Source: Gammaproteobacteria bacterium
GTDB taxonomy: Bacteria; Pseudomonadota; Gammaproteobacteria; DRLM01
Direction: 5' to 3'
Assembly: GCA_023266095.1 (NCBI GenBank)
Contig: JAHFRV010000008.1
Coordinates: 1 to 64,000, forward strand
DNA length: 64,000 nucleotides
In this document: positions 24,205 through 32,457 of the stretch, piece by piece
How the letters are laid out: each line of letters opens with the position of its first letter
Position numbering within the stretch: the stretch's first letter is position 1
Program-made: the position numbers and the translations under genes
Notes under the pieces: generated by a model
What the model was told of the DNA's origin: nothing
Database searches by the model: none
What the model saw: the letters and a program-made list of their open reading frames with translations, nothing else

Positions 24205-25107
24205 TTAGTTGCCAGGAGCGACTTCGCACTGGCCTAACGAAGCGGGGGCGCAGATCGTGCCGTCAGGCCAAATGGCATGGCCGAGTTTTACATTGTGCAG
24301 ATTCGCGCCGCTCAGTTCAGCGCCGGTGAGGTCGGCATAAGAGAGATTGGCATCCGCAAGCTGGGCATTGGCGAGATTGGCGCGGCGCAGGTTGGCGCCC
24401 ATCAAATTCGCCTGCCGTAAATCGGCATTATCGAGATCGGCCAGACTCAAAAAGGCATAGGAGAGATCCGCCCCGGGCAACCGGCCGCCCCGCAAATTGG
24501 CGCCGGTGAGCTTGGTGCTGTACAACTTGGCGCCAGAGAGGTCCGCCCCCACCAGCCGTGCGCCTTCCAGACTGCAATTGCTCCAATTGATCTTCGGCGC
24601 GGGAGCGCGCGAACACTCCGCTCCTTTACTGTCCACGGCCGGCGTATAAAAATACGCCACGGCGCCCAAACCGACGGCCAGCGCCGCCACGATACCCAGC
24701 AAAATCACCCGCTGATACGATTCTTTTTGCTCGTCCTGAGTCCGCACCGAGCGCAATAAACGGTGGCCTACTTCTTCGGGAGTTTCCGGCGTTCGCCGGT
24801 CGGCGCGGCGGCGTTTTTCGGCGCCGGGACTCACATTGTCGCCGCGACGCTCGCCATTACGCTCATCGGCCCAGCGCCGTGCGGTGACCAGCCGTTCCTG
24901 AGAGGCGGGATCACCAGGACTTTCCTTGATGACGGGGGGGATGAGTTCGGGATGTTCGCTCACCCGCGACCAGCTGTGGCCGTCGGGACTGATCTCGTCG
25001 TCGTGGCGAATGCGGCCCAACAGAATATGCCGCGTTACCAAACCTGCAGGAAAAGGCCCTTTGACCTCACCATTGCGACGGGTGTACCAGACATTGATGG
25101 TCGACAT
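24205..25107 (-). CDS. GYF-domain and pentapeptide-repeat membrane protein
   Basis: Modular protein with three visible parts. The N-terminal GYF_2-like domain (residues 5-50) has WYTRRNGEVKGPFPAG and a second DGHSWSRV; such domains bind short peptides. A charged linker (about 55-130) follows, then one membrane helix (VILLGIVAALAVGLGAVAYF, about 133-152). The C-terminal part, about 180-285, has pentapeptide repeats of the A(D/N)Lxx type (GADLS, GANLR, GADLS, and so on), which fold as a right-handed beta-helix. The topology would put the repeats outside the cytoplasm. It is 300 residues. I know no function for this combination. It is divergent from the FliK-like gene. Confidence 0.8.
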   Translation of the reverse strand: MSTINVWYTRRNGEVKGPFPAGLVTRHILLGRIRHDDEISPDGHSWSRVSEHPELIPPVIKESPGDPASQERLVTARRWADERNGERRGDNVSPGAEKRRRADRRTPETPEEVGHRLLRSVRTQDEQKESYQRVILLGIVAALAVGLGAVAYFYTPAVDSKGAECSRAPAPKINWSNCSLEGARLVGADLSGAKLYSTKLTGANLRGGRLPGADLSYAFLSLADLDNADLRQANLMGANLRRANLANAQLADANLSYADLTGAELSGANLHNVKLGHAIWPDGTICAPASLGQCEVAPGN

Positions 25108-25212
25108 CAGGCTAATCTAACCAAGCTGGCACACAGCGTCAAACACCACGCTACCCGTCGGCCTCCACTGGAGTATACTCGCCAGGTCCACGGCGACTGA
25201 ATGGAAGCTGAT

Positions 25213-26259
25213 ATGACTGTTGCGCCCGTCACTGCCACCTTTGCCATTTTGCCGCCCGCCGCCGGCGCGGCGGGCCCACCTGCCTGGCAAACCGGGCAGC
25301 GTCTCAACGCCGTGGTCGTCGGTCAAACCGGACCACAAACGGTGTCGCTGCGTATCGGCGCATATACCGTGGAAGCCAACACCTCCACTACGCTCGCCCC
25401 CCGCACCCCCTTGCAACTCGAAGTGTTGCAAGGGGGTGCGCAACCGGTGTTGCGTATCGTGCAAGCCGCGGCCAAGCCGGACCCGCTCGCCGCAGCCCTG
25501 CGCGGCGTTCTCCCTCAGCAATTGCCGCTGCAGCAGGCTTTCGCCGCCCTTCGCAGCTTTTTCAACGTCGGCTCCGCCGCCGGCTTGCCGGTTCCAACAC
25601 TGCAAATGCTCCAACAACTACTCGATCATTTGCCCGGCGCCGGCACGGGTCTTCAGGCCGGCGCGGTGAAGCAGGCGCTCAACGATTCCGGCATCCAGTT
25701 GGAAAACAAACTCAGCCGTGGCGGCACGACGCAGCTCAAGGGCGATCTAAAAGCCAATCTGTTGCGGCTCTTGGCCACGCTGCAGGAGGATGACCAGCAC
25801 AACGGGGATCTGCACCGGTCGGTCACCGCCGCTTTGGCCCGCATCGAACTGCATCAATTGAGCACACTCGCCGAGCCTGCTCATGACCTCACGACAGTCA
25901 CCGCGGAGTTGCCGTTGCGCCGTCCCGACGGGGTGGATGTATTTCAACTGCAAATCGACAAGGAATCCCGGCCAGGCGACGGTCAGTCCGGCCCGGCCTG
26001 GACGGTGTGGCTGAATTTCGAGATAGCGTCCCTCGGTCCGGTGCACGCCAAACTCACCTTGTCCAACGATCACCTATCCAGCCTGCTATGGGCCGAACAA
26101 CCCGCCGCCAGTGCGCTCATCACCCGGCATCTAAACTGGCTGGAACAAGCACTGACCGCGGCGGGTTTGACGGTGGACCAATTACATTGTTTCACTGGTA
26201 ACCCGCCCCGCGGCCCTTCACCCAAATTGCCATCCCAACTCGTGGACACGCGCGCATGA
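25213..26259 (+). CDS. Orphan FliK-like hook-length control domain protein
   Basis: The C-terminal third carries the flagellar hook-length (Flg_hook) fold, with a WTVWLNFEIASLGPVHAKLTL segment. The first 200 residues are rich in Ala, Gln and Pro, as in the ruler part of FliK. It is 348 residues from the ATG at 25213 (GGAAG five bases upstream). It overlaps the next gene, an FlhB-C-like frame, by an ATGA, which matches the functional link between FliK and FlhB in export switching. The true fliK of the main cluster is at 48269, so this is a second, separate copy of unclear role. Confidence 0.75.
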   Translation: MTVAPVTATFAILPPAAGAAGPPAWQTGQRLNAVVVGQTGPQTVSLRIGAYTVEANTSTTLAPRTPLQLEVLQGGAQPVLRIVQAAAKPDPLAAALRGVLPQQLPLQQAFAALRSFFNVGSAAGLPVPTLQMLQQLLDHLPGAGTGLQAGAVKQALNDSGIQLENKLSRGGTTQLKGDLKANLLRLLATLQEDDQHNGDLHRSVTAALARIELHQLSTLAEPAHDLTTVTAELPLRRPDGVDVFQLQIDKESRPGDGQSGPAWTVWLNFEIASLGPVHAKLTLSNDHLSSLLWAEQPAASALITRHLNWLEQALTAAGLTVDQLHCFTGNPPRGPSPKLPSQLVDTRA

Positions 26260-26540
26260 ACGACAAGACCACGCCGCCGCCCAAGGCCATCGCACTCCGC
26301 TACGAGGGACAGGGTGCGCCGCGAGTGGTCGCCAAAGGCAGCGGCGAGGTGGCGAAACACATCCTCGCCGTCGCCGCAGAGCACGGGATACCGCTGCATA
26401 CCGACCCCCAGCTACTGCTACTATTATCCCGCCTCGAGCTCGGCGACGAAATTCCAGAAAACCTTTATATCGCCGTCGCCCAGATAATTGCGTTCGCTTA
26501 TTTTGTCAGCGGCAAGACCCCGCCACCGCACGGCGGCTAA
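26256..26540 (+). CDS. flhX: FlhB C-terminal-like export switch protein
   Basis: 94 residues matching only the cytoplasmic C-terminal domain of FlhB (EscU/YscU/HrcU family). The start KAIALRYEGQGAPRVVAKG corresponds to the segment just after the FlhB cleavage site, and ARAVYFST-type residues are replaced here by DPQLLLLLSRLELGDEIP, then LYIAVAQIIAFAYF. The NPTH self-cleavage motif is missing, so it would act as a pre-cleaved C-terminal piece. Such small genes are known beside FliK-like genes in several bacteria and may replace or regulate FlhB-C. Confidence 0.8.
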   Translation: MNDKTTPPPKAIALRYEGQGAPRVVAKGSGEVAKHILAVAAEHGIPLHTDPQLLLLLSRLELGDEIPENLYIAVAQIIAFAYFVSGKTPPPHGG

Positions 26541-26675
26541 AGTACCGATGAGTCACGCCGATAAAAGCTTTACGCGCCGTCCACGCAGAAGCAATATTGG
26601 TAAATCATACGGCTCATTTTGGCCTCATCGGGTGGCACGGAAGTCTAAGTTCATTACATTGGGATTCGGCACTGT

Positions 26676-28532
26676 ATGATAGAACGGCAGGAAAAATCAG
26701 CGCTCCCTCCCCATTTAACCCATGGCGGTTTACCTCATCTCGGTTCCTTGCATTACGACGAACTACGTTCGATGACGGTGCTGGTCGTCGATGATGTGCC
26801 GGACAATGTGGATTTACTAAAAGCGATGTTGACCAAGAGCGGCTTCACGCGGATATTGACCGCCGCGTCCGGCAAAGCAGCCATGGCTCAATTGCGTGAA
26901 AACATGAGCAACTACAGCAGCACCATCGATGCGGTGTTGCTCGACATCATGATGCCGGAAATGGACGGCTATGAAGTGTGCCGCACCATGCGCGCTTTTG
27001 AAGAATGGGCGGATATTCCGGTGATCATGGTGACCGCCAACGCCACTTGGCAGGAAAAAGTCGCCCGCGAAAGTTTCGACGCCGGCGCCACTGACATCAT
27101 GTTCAAACCGATCCGTCGCGTGGATTTGATGCCACGCATACTGTCGTCGCTGGCCTTGAAAAAAGAACGCGATCTGCGCAAATCCCGCGAGCGGGAACTG
27201 GAAACCGAACTCGCCGAACGCCGCATCATGGAAACGCGGCTGCAGCATTTGGTCAACCACGATGATCTTACCGGCCTGTTCAACCGCCGCCGCCTGGAAC
27301 AGCAATTGGAAATCGCGGTACTGCGTTCCCGGAAAAAACAGCGGTTCAGCGCCCTGCTCTACATCGATCTCGACCACTTCAAAGTGATCAACGACGCCGA
27401 AGGCCATATCACCGGCGATTCTCTCCTTATCGAAGTCGCCAATCTGTTACGCCGGGAAATCGGCCTCAACGATCTGCTGGCGCGGGTCAGCGCCGATGAA
27501 TATGCCGTTCTGATCGAAAACACCACGGAAACGCTGGCAATCGAAACTGCCGAGCGCTTACGCAAATTACTCGATGCGTATTACTATCGCACCGACAACC
27601 ATTCTTATCGCATCGGCGCCAGCATCGGCATCGCGCTGATTCAGCCCGGCGACGTCACCGGCGCCAGTGAAATCCTGGCCCGCGCCGACCAAGCCTGTTA
27701 CGTCGCCAAGACTCATGGCCGCAACATCGTCCATCTCTTCAATAAAGAAGACACGGCGATGGTGACCTTGCGCAGCGCCATACATTGGGTGCCGGTGATC
27801 CGCGACGCCTTGGCCAACAATAAATTCAAGCTGGTATTCCAACCGGTGCTCGACATCAGAAATCGCCAGGCCAATCACTATGAATCCCTGATCCGCATGA
27901 TCGGCGATGACGGCAAACTGATTACTCCCAACAATTTCATCCCGGTGGCCGAGCACATGGGTTTGATCCATGACATTGACCTGTGGGTGGTCAGCCAAGC
28001 CATCGACGTCCTGCAAAATCTGCCCGCCCATCAATCTCACATCGCGATGAACATCAACCTGTCGAGCTACGCTTTCCAGGATAAGGCTTTGTTGCCGATG
28101 CTGCGCGAGAAGTTGGAAAATACCGGAGTCAAGGCCGAACGGATCACCTTCGAAATCACCGAAACCGCGGCGGTGGCCAATTACGAGCAATCCCGCGAAA
28201 TGATCATGAAACTGCGCGAACTGGGCTGCATGTTCGCCCTGGATGACTTCGGCGCCGGCTTCAATTCATTCCGTCATCTCCGGGAGTTTCCGGTCGACTA
28301 CATCAAGATCGACGGCAGTTTCATCCGCAATCTGGCCAAGGATACGGTGGATCAATCCCTGGTCCGTTCCATGATCGATATCGCCCGCACTTTGGGCAAG
28401 AAAACCGTGGCGGAATTCGTCGAAGATCGCGCTACCTTGGAGATGTTGCGGGATTGGGGTGCGGATTATGCTCAAGGCTACTACATCGGCAAACCACAAG
28501 CGGAATTCATTTTACCCGAATTGGATTACTGA
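26676..28532 (+). CDS. Response regulator with degenerate GGDEF and EAL domains
   Basis: Three domains in order: a receiver (about 33-155) with phospho-acceptor Asp90 in VLLDIMMPEMDG, a GGDEF-type domain (about 200-365) and an EAL domain (about 380-615). The GGDEF active site reads SADEY, so cyclase activity is unlikely. The EAL domain has ESL in place of EAL but keeps the glutamate, the NINLSS asparagine, EITETA, DDFGAG, YIKIDGSF and a late VAEFVED glutamate. It is therefore probably a c-di-GMP phosphodiesterase. No histidine kinase is next to it. It is 618 residues, convergent with the chemotaxis cluster. It may tune motility through c-di-GMP. Confidence 0.92.
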   Translation: MIERQEKSALPPHLTHGGLPHLGSLHYDELRSMTVLVVDDVPDNVDLLKAMLTKSGFTRILTAASGKAAMAQLRENMSNYSSTIDAVLLDIMMPEMDGYEVCRTMRAFEEWADIPVIMVTANATWQEKVARESFDAGATDIMFKPIRRVDLMPRILSSLALKKERDLRKSRERELETELAERRIMETRLQHLVNHDDLTGLFNRRRLEQQLEIAVLRSRKKQRFSALLYIDLDHFKVINDAEGHITGDSLLIEVANLLRREIGLNDLLARVSADEYAVLIENTTETLAIETAERLRKLLDAYYYRTDNHSYRIGASIGIALIQPGDVTGASEILARADQACYVAKTHGRNIVHLFNKEDTAMVTLRSAIHWVPVIRDALANNKFKLVFQPVLDIRNRQANHYESLIRMIGDDGKLITPNNFIPVAEHMGLIHDIDLWVVSQAIDVLQNLPAHQSHIAMNINLSSYAFQDKALLPMLREKLENTGVKAERITFEITETAAVANYEQSREMIMKLRELGCMFALDDFGAGFNSFRHLREFPVDYIKIDGSFIRNLAKDTVDQSLVRSMIDIARTLGKKTVAEFVEDRATLEMLRDWGADYAQGYYIGKPQAEFILPELDY

Positions 28533-28552
28533 GTCCGGCGGCTTACCGACGG

Positions 28553-28939
28553 TCAATGTTTCTCCACGCTATGGAGACGTAATAATAACTCCGCTTCGCC
28601 GCGGGCCAGACCGCAGCTGGAAATCAATTCATCCGCATCGGCGCCGCGCTGCGCCAAGCGGATCGCATGCCCATATGACTGCTGGGACGGATCACGCAAC
28701 TCGACCTGATCCTGCCGCTCATGCAGACGACGGACTCTCAGCTCCATCTCCGTAAGATGTTTGCCCACGTTCACCGCACCGGCGCAGAGAGCGGTGACGT
28801 CTTTCTGGAGACACTGCACGGTGTCCTGCCATTGCCGTTCACGTCGTGAAAAACGGCTAATTCGCATTACCTCTACGACTAACAGCCCTAGAACGGCGGC
28901 AAGAATGGCGATTTGGACCAGTAGCTCGAACATGCTCAT
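28553..28939 (-). CDS. DUF2802 membrane protein at the end of the chemotaxis cluster
   Basis: Membrane protein of unknown function. One N-terminal helix (about residues 5-24, LLVQIAILAAVLGLLVVEVM), a heptad-rich stretch (about 35-75) that can form a coiled coil, and a C-terminal segment with YGHAIRLAQRGADADELIS make up the 128 residues. A gene of this family sits next to cheW in several gammaproteobacterial flagellar clusters, including Pseudomonas. It is the last gene of this block; the next gene is convergent. Confidence 0.85.
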   Translation of the reverse strand: MSMFELLVQIAILAAVLGLLVVEVMRISRFSRRERQWQDTVQCLQKDVTALCAGAVNVGKHLTEMELRVRRLHERQDQVELRDPSQQSYGHAIRLAQRGADADELISSCGLARGEAELLLRLHSVEKH

Positions 28940-28945
28940 TCAACT

Positions 28946-29116
28946 CTAAATGAATTCGTCTATCGACGGAGTTTGGTCAGCCTTTTCATGGGGCGGCGGT
29001 TTCTCATCACCTGGCGGTCGATGTTGCCCGTGATCCTTGCGCTCCGGCCTGCGTAAAGTTTGCTTGGGCAAGATCGGCCCGAGTGATTTGACACCGTCGA
29101 TTACCGCCATGGTCAT
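28946..29116 (-). CDS. Small ORF between cheW and DUF2802 gene
   Basis: Fifty-six residues starting MTMAVIDGVKSLGPI. The second half is rich in Pro, Lys, Arg and Asp/Glu (PERKDHGQHRPPGDEKPPP), then ends in TPSIDEFI. It fits tightly between cheW and the DUF2802 gene on the same strand, so it is likely real, but I do not recognise it. A TTG at 29149 would add 11 residues. The charged, proline-rich tail resembles a linker or partner-binding peptide. Confidence 0.45.
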   Translation of the reverse strand: MTMAVIDGVKSLGPILPKQTLRRPERKDHGQHRPPGDEKPPPHEKADQTPSIDEFI

Positions 29117-29183
29117 GGCCCTCGCTATTCGGATCCACTCCTTGATCAAAAACGCACGACTGATCGCCTCATCACAACGCTAT

Positions 29184-29633
29184 TTACGTCTCCAGCATCT
29201 TGGCAAGATCGACCATGATCAACAGTTCACCATCGCGATTGCACACGCCTGAAACAAGTTCAAGATTGTCGTCGGTACCCACTGAGGGAGGCATTTCAAT
29301 CTGGGCTTTGTTGACATAGGCTACTTCGGAAACGCTGTCCACCAGCAAACCGACCACCTTGTCGAACGCGTCCACCACGATCACCCGGGAGGCATCGTCC
29401 GGCTCCTTGGGCGGCAGACCAAATCGATGGCGGCCGTCCAGCACCGTCACTACATTCCCTCGTAAATTGATAATGCCCAGCACAAAAGAAGGTGCACCCG
29501 GTACGGGAGAAATTTCCGTCACACGCAAGACTTCCTGCACTTGCAGTACATCGATGCCGTAGGTTTCATCCCCCAATCGGAAAGTCACCCACTGGGAAAC
29601 CGATGTATCAATCGCTTTTTCAACTTGACTCAT
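29184..29633 (-). CDS. cheW: Chemotaxis coupling protein CheW
   Basis: Adaptor that links chemoreceptors to CheA. The fold elements are present in order: WVTFRLGDETYGIDVLQVQEVL, PGAPSFVLGIINLRGNVVTVLD, VIVVDAFDKVVGLLVDSVSEV and a final GELLIMVDLAKML. It is 149 residues. The ATG at 29633 has AGGAG eight bases upstream. A 204-base gap, partly filled by a repeat element (29728-29830), separates it from the upstream parP gene. Confidence 0.95.
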   Translation of the reverse strand: MSQVEKAIDTSVSQWVTFRLGDETYGIDVLQVQEVLRVTEISPVPGAPSFVLGIINLRGNVVTVLDGRHRFGLPPKEPDDASRVIVVDAFDKVVGLLVDSVSEVAYVNKAQIEMPPSVGTDDNLELVSGVCNRDGELLIMVDLAKMLET

Positions 29634-29727
29634 CAACGCCGCTCCTCTGTGGAGGTCACTCCGTCATATCTCTGACGCAACCTGGATTACTGCTGACAAA
29701 TGCACGATCTCTGCCAAGCTTCCCTAA

Positions 29728-29830
29728 CGAGTCTCTGATTTATCCCCGAGATTCCAGTGGCGCAGGCAGGAACGAAGCGAAGGCCGTGCCATGCTCTGAA
29801 TATTCCAGGATGGAATTATTCAGCGCTTCC
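29728..29830. repeat. MITE-like inverted-repeat element, copy 2
   Basis: A 103-bp shorter relative of the element at 14290-14440. The right 40 bases are nearly identical (TTCCAGGATGGAATTATTCAG and flanks), and the left end shares CTCTGATTTAT. The middle differs. It sits 6 bases past the parP stop codon, between parP and cheW, so it inserted without breaking either gene. The flanks share only CTA. Copy 2 has no perfect inner hairpins comparable to those of copy 1. Confidence 0.65.
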
Positions 29831-29836
29831 CTATCA

Positions 29837-30445
29837 TCAATGCTGAGATTGTGGAGCCGCCGCCGTCAGCGTACGCCACACTTCAACATCGAGCACGGCG
29901 CATTTGGAATCATTCAACATGCCCGCCAGCCAAGGGCGGTGGTGACGCTCACGCCGCCACTGAATCTGGTCACCGGTGACCCGCACCAGCTGATCCAGAT
30001 CATCACAGGCCAAAGCAAGCGCGCCCATGCTAAGTAATATCAAAAAGCCATAAGGACGGGGATCCGAATGTGCGGCATGGCCTTCAGGAAATACCTGCCG
30101 CCGCATGTCAACGATGGGAAGCGCCGGCCGGTGGCCGGCTGCCGCCAGCCGCACGGGCCGGCCATTTTCATAATCCACACCCCGCGCGGGAAACGGAATC
30201 ACCGTCTTCACCTGGGCCGTGTCGAGAGCGAATTTAAGTCCGCCGACTTGAAAACTCATGAAATTCAGCGGTTGGCTAGCCACCGCGGCCTTAGGCGTGA
30301 TGAAGTTCTCCGGAACCGCCGCTCCACCTCTGGCAGGGTCGGACGGTGCCACGGCCGACACGCACTGTACCTCGGGGATATCCGTGGCCAGCAAGGCGCC
30401 GATATATGCTTCTACAGCGCTATTTTGCTCATCGAGTTTATTCAT
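29837..30445 (-). CDS. parP: CheW-domain chemotaxis protein, ParP-like
   Basis: The C-terminal two-thirds are a CheW-like fold (FMSFQVGGLKFALDTAQVKTVIPF, then GFLILLSMGALALACDDLDQLVRV). The N-terminal part is low in recognisable motifs and ends before EN(F)ITPKAAVASQP. It overlaps the parC-like gene by 8 bases. In Vibrio and Pseudomonas, a CheW-like ParP follows ParC and anchors chemotaxis arrays at the cell pole; the position and domain here match that pair. Length is 202 residues. The name is inferred from gene order and fold. Confidence 0.8.
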   Translation of the reverse strand: MNKLDEQNSAVEAYIGALLATDIPEVQCVSAVAPSDPARGGAAVPENFITPKAAVASQPLNFMSFQVGGLKFALDTAQVKTVIPFPARGVDYENGRPVRLAAAGHRPALPIVDMRRQVFPEGHAAHSDPRPYGFLILLSMGALALACDDLDQLVRVTGDQIQWRRERHHRPWLAGMLNDSKCAVLDVEVWRTLTAAAPQSQH

Positions 30446-31241
30446 ATGCTTTGCTCTCCTTGCTGACTTGATAGGGGTTTAGGCCAGTCATATCTAACAG
30501 TGTGTCGACCAAACTCTCATAGGCCAATGCGCCGCGCGCGCTGGGCTGCAAGAGCGGGAGAGGAATGCCCGCTTTGCTGGCATCACGAAACTGGGTGTCC
30601 ACCGGTATGATCAACTCCCATAAATGCGCGCTGTGTTTTTCCTGCAGATAACTCAGCGCGTCACGACTGGCCTTAGTCCGCCTGTCGAACAGGGTCGGCA
30701 CGATCATGAAGGGGATGGGCGTAACGCGCGCCTTATTGATCATGGACAGCGTCACCAGCATCCGCTCCAAACCTTTGAGGGCCAGGAATTCGGTTTGTAC
30801 CGGCAGCGCCAGCAGATCGCCGGCGGCCAATGCGTTGATCATCAAGATGCCCAAAGTGGGCGGGCAATCGATCAACACATAATCAAAACCATCGCGGACT
30901 TTGACCAGTGCCTGGCGCAACACCGTACCTTTACCCAATTGCGCGCCCAACTGGCGATCCAGAGTGGCCAAGGCTGCCGCCGATGGCATGAGCCATAAAT
31001 TGCCGAAGCGAGTTGCACTGATCAACGACCCGGCATGCAACTCGGCGTCTTGAAACAGGTTATACACCGAGGCTTGGAGGCCACTTTCATCCATGCTGAA
31101 ATACGTGGTAAGGGAACCGTGGGGATCGAGGTCGATCATCAACACGCGCTGGCCACGCTGAGCCAGCGATGCCGCCATCGATACGACCGTGGTCGTCTTG
31201 CCCACGCCGCCTTTTTGATTCGCCACTATCCAGGTCTGCAT
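30438..31241 (-). CDS. parC: ParA-like ATPase for polar chemotaxis arrays, ParC-like
   Basis: Deviant Walker ATPase of the ParA/MinD class. Seen: P-loop NQKGGVGKTTTVVSMAASLA near the N-terminus, DLDPHGSLTTYF, and VLIDCPPTLGILMINALAA. The ATG at 31241 gives MQTWIVANQ and 267 residues; the 26 codons upstream lack family similarity. It is the first gene before parP and cheW in a flagellar cluster. Known ParC proteins move chemotaxis arrays to the poles, which fits polar flagellation here. This ParC is unrelated to topoisomerase IV. Confidence 0.85.
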   Translation of the reverse strand: MQTWIVANQKGGVGKTTTVVSMAASLAQRGQRVLMIDLDPHGSLTTYFSMDESGLQASVYNLFQDAELHAGSLISATRFGNLWLMPSAAALATLDRQLGAQLGKGTVLRQALVKVRDGFDYVLIDCPPTLGILMINALAAGDLLALPVQTEFLALKGLERMLVTLSMINKARVTPIPFMIVPTLFDRRTKASRDALSYLQEKHSAHLWELIIPVDTQFRDASKAGIPLPLLQPSARGALAYESLVDTLLDMTGLNPYQVSKESKAYE

Positions 31242-31409
31242 TGCTGATCCCTCACTGCAATAGTAATCAGGAGTCGAAAAAAAGTCCTTGCTTTCCCACT
31301 CCGACAAAAACTTTTTCACTCTACTCCAGCCTGTCTCGCCCTCTGTACCAGGGGCGCGAGCCGGAGAGAGAGCATCTTAATAACTATAATAACTGACGCT
31401 CAGTAAGCA

Positions 31410-32402
31410 TCAGGGTAAGTGAATAGATTTATCGCGCTTGCCGGCCGCCTCCACGGCAACCGGTGCCGCCGCAAGCGGTTGCGCGCTATCGATCTTCACC
31501 GCCGCGGGCACCGCATCGCGCGCGCTGAAGATGCGCTCCGCCTGCGCGCTCTCCAAAATAATGATGACCACCCGTCGATTTCTATTACGCCCATCCGCCG
31601 AGGCATTATCGGCGACGGGACGGAATTGCCCGAACCCAATCGCCGCCATGCGGGTGGGTTCAAGACCTTCGGTACTGAATAAATGCACTACGCTCGCCGC
31701 TCGCCCCGCTGAAAGCTCCCAATTGGAAGGGAATGCCACCGTGTTGATCGGTACACTGTCGGTAAATCCTTCCACCCGCACCGGATTGGGAAATTCCTTG
31801 AGGATATTCGCCAGTTCCTTAAGCACCGGCAATGCGTCTTGCTGGAGTATCGCGCTACCGCTACTGAATAAGATACTGGTGTTGATCTCCACCTCAACCC
31901 ACAACGCACCGCGCCTAACGGCGATAAGTTTCTGTTCAATGAGCTTCGCCATGGCGCTTTCGATTTTGTCCGATACCCGGGTGACGAACTCCAAGCCGGC
32001 GGCCTGGGCAAGATTCTTATCTTGACCGGCCTGATCTTGATCTCCTTTATTTTGGCCCGCTTCGGTTTTCTTATCATCACGCGCGGCAGCGCCGGTTTCG
32101 TTACCGTCAGATGATGACATCTGATCTGGCGAATTACCGAGTTTGGCTACCACCGGAGAGATCAGTGTAGACTGTTTATGAGCCTTGGTATCGGTGCCGA
32201 CTTGAATAGGCTCGAGACTTTTGTTCGATGAACGGAACGCGGCGATCATGGCGTCCGACAACACCCTGAATTTACCTTCATTCACGGATGACACCGAATA
32301 CATGACCACGAAGAATGCGAAAAGCAAGGTGATGAAATCGGCATACGATATCAGCCACCTTTCATGATTTTCATGTTCTTCATGTTTCTTTTTTCTCGCC
32401 AT
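31410..32402 (-). CDS. motD: Flagellar stator protein MotD (MotB family)
   Basis: Stator component that anchors to peptidoglycan. One N-terminal membrane helix carries the proton-binding aspartate (Asp22) in SYADFITLLFAFFVVMYSVS. A linker rich in Asp, Gly and Lys follows. The OmpA-like domain (about residues 190-290) contains VEGFTDSVPINT, NWELSAGRAASVVHL and GFGQFRPV with NRRVVI. Length is 330, typical. Co-directional with motC, 55 bases away. Being beside cheB and motC, as in Pseudomonas, it is the secondary MotCD stator rather than MotAB. Confidence 0.93.
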   Translation of the reverse strand: MARKKKHEEHENHERWLISYADFITLLFAFFVVMYSVSSVNEGKFRVLSDAMIAAFRSSNKSLEPIQVGTDTKAHKQSTLISPVVAKLGNSPDQMSSSDGNETGAAARDDKKTEAGQNKGDQDQAGQDKNLAQAAGLEFVTRVSDKIESAMAKLIEQKLIAVRRGALWVEVEINTSILFSSGSAILQQDALPVLKELANILKEFPNPVRVEGFTDSVPINTVAFPSNWELSAGRAASVVHLFSTEGLEPTRMAAIGFGQFRPVADNASADGRNRNRRVVIIILESAQAERIFSARDAVPAAVKIDSAQPLAAAPVAVEAAGKRDKSIHLP

Positions 32403-32457
32403 GGATGATCCTAAACATAGAGCCGGGAGTTGGCGAGGGCGGTTTTACAAACCCGTC

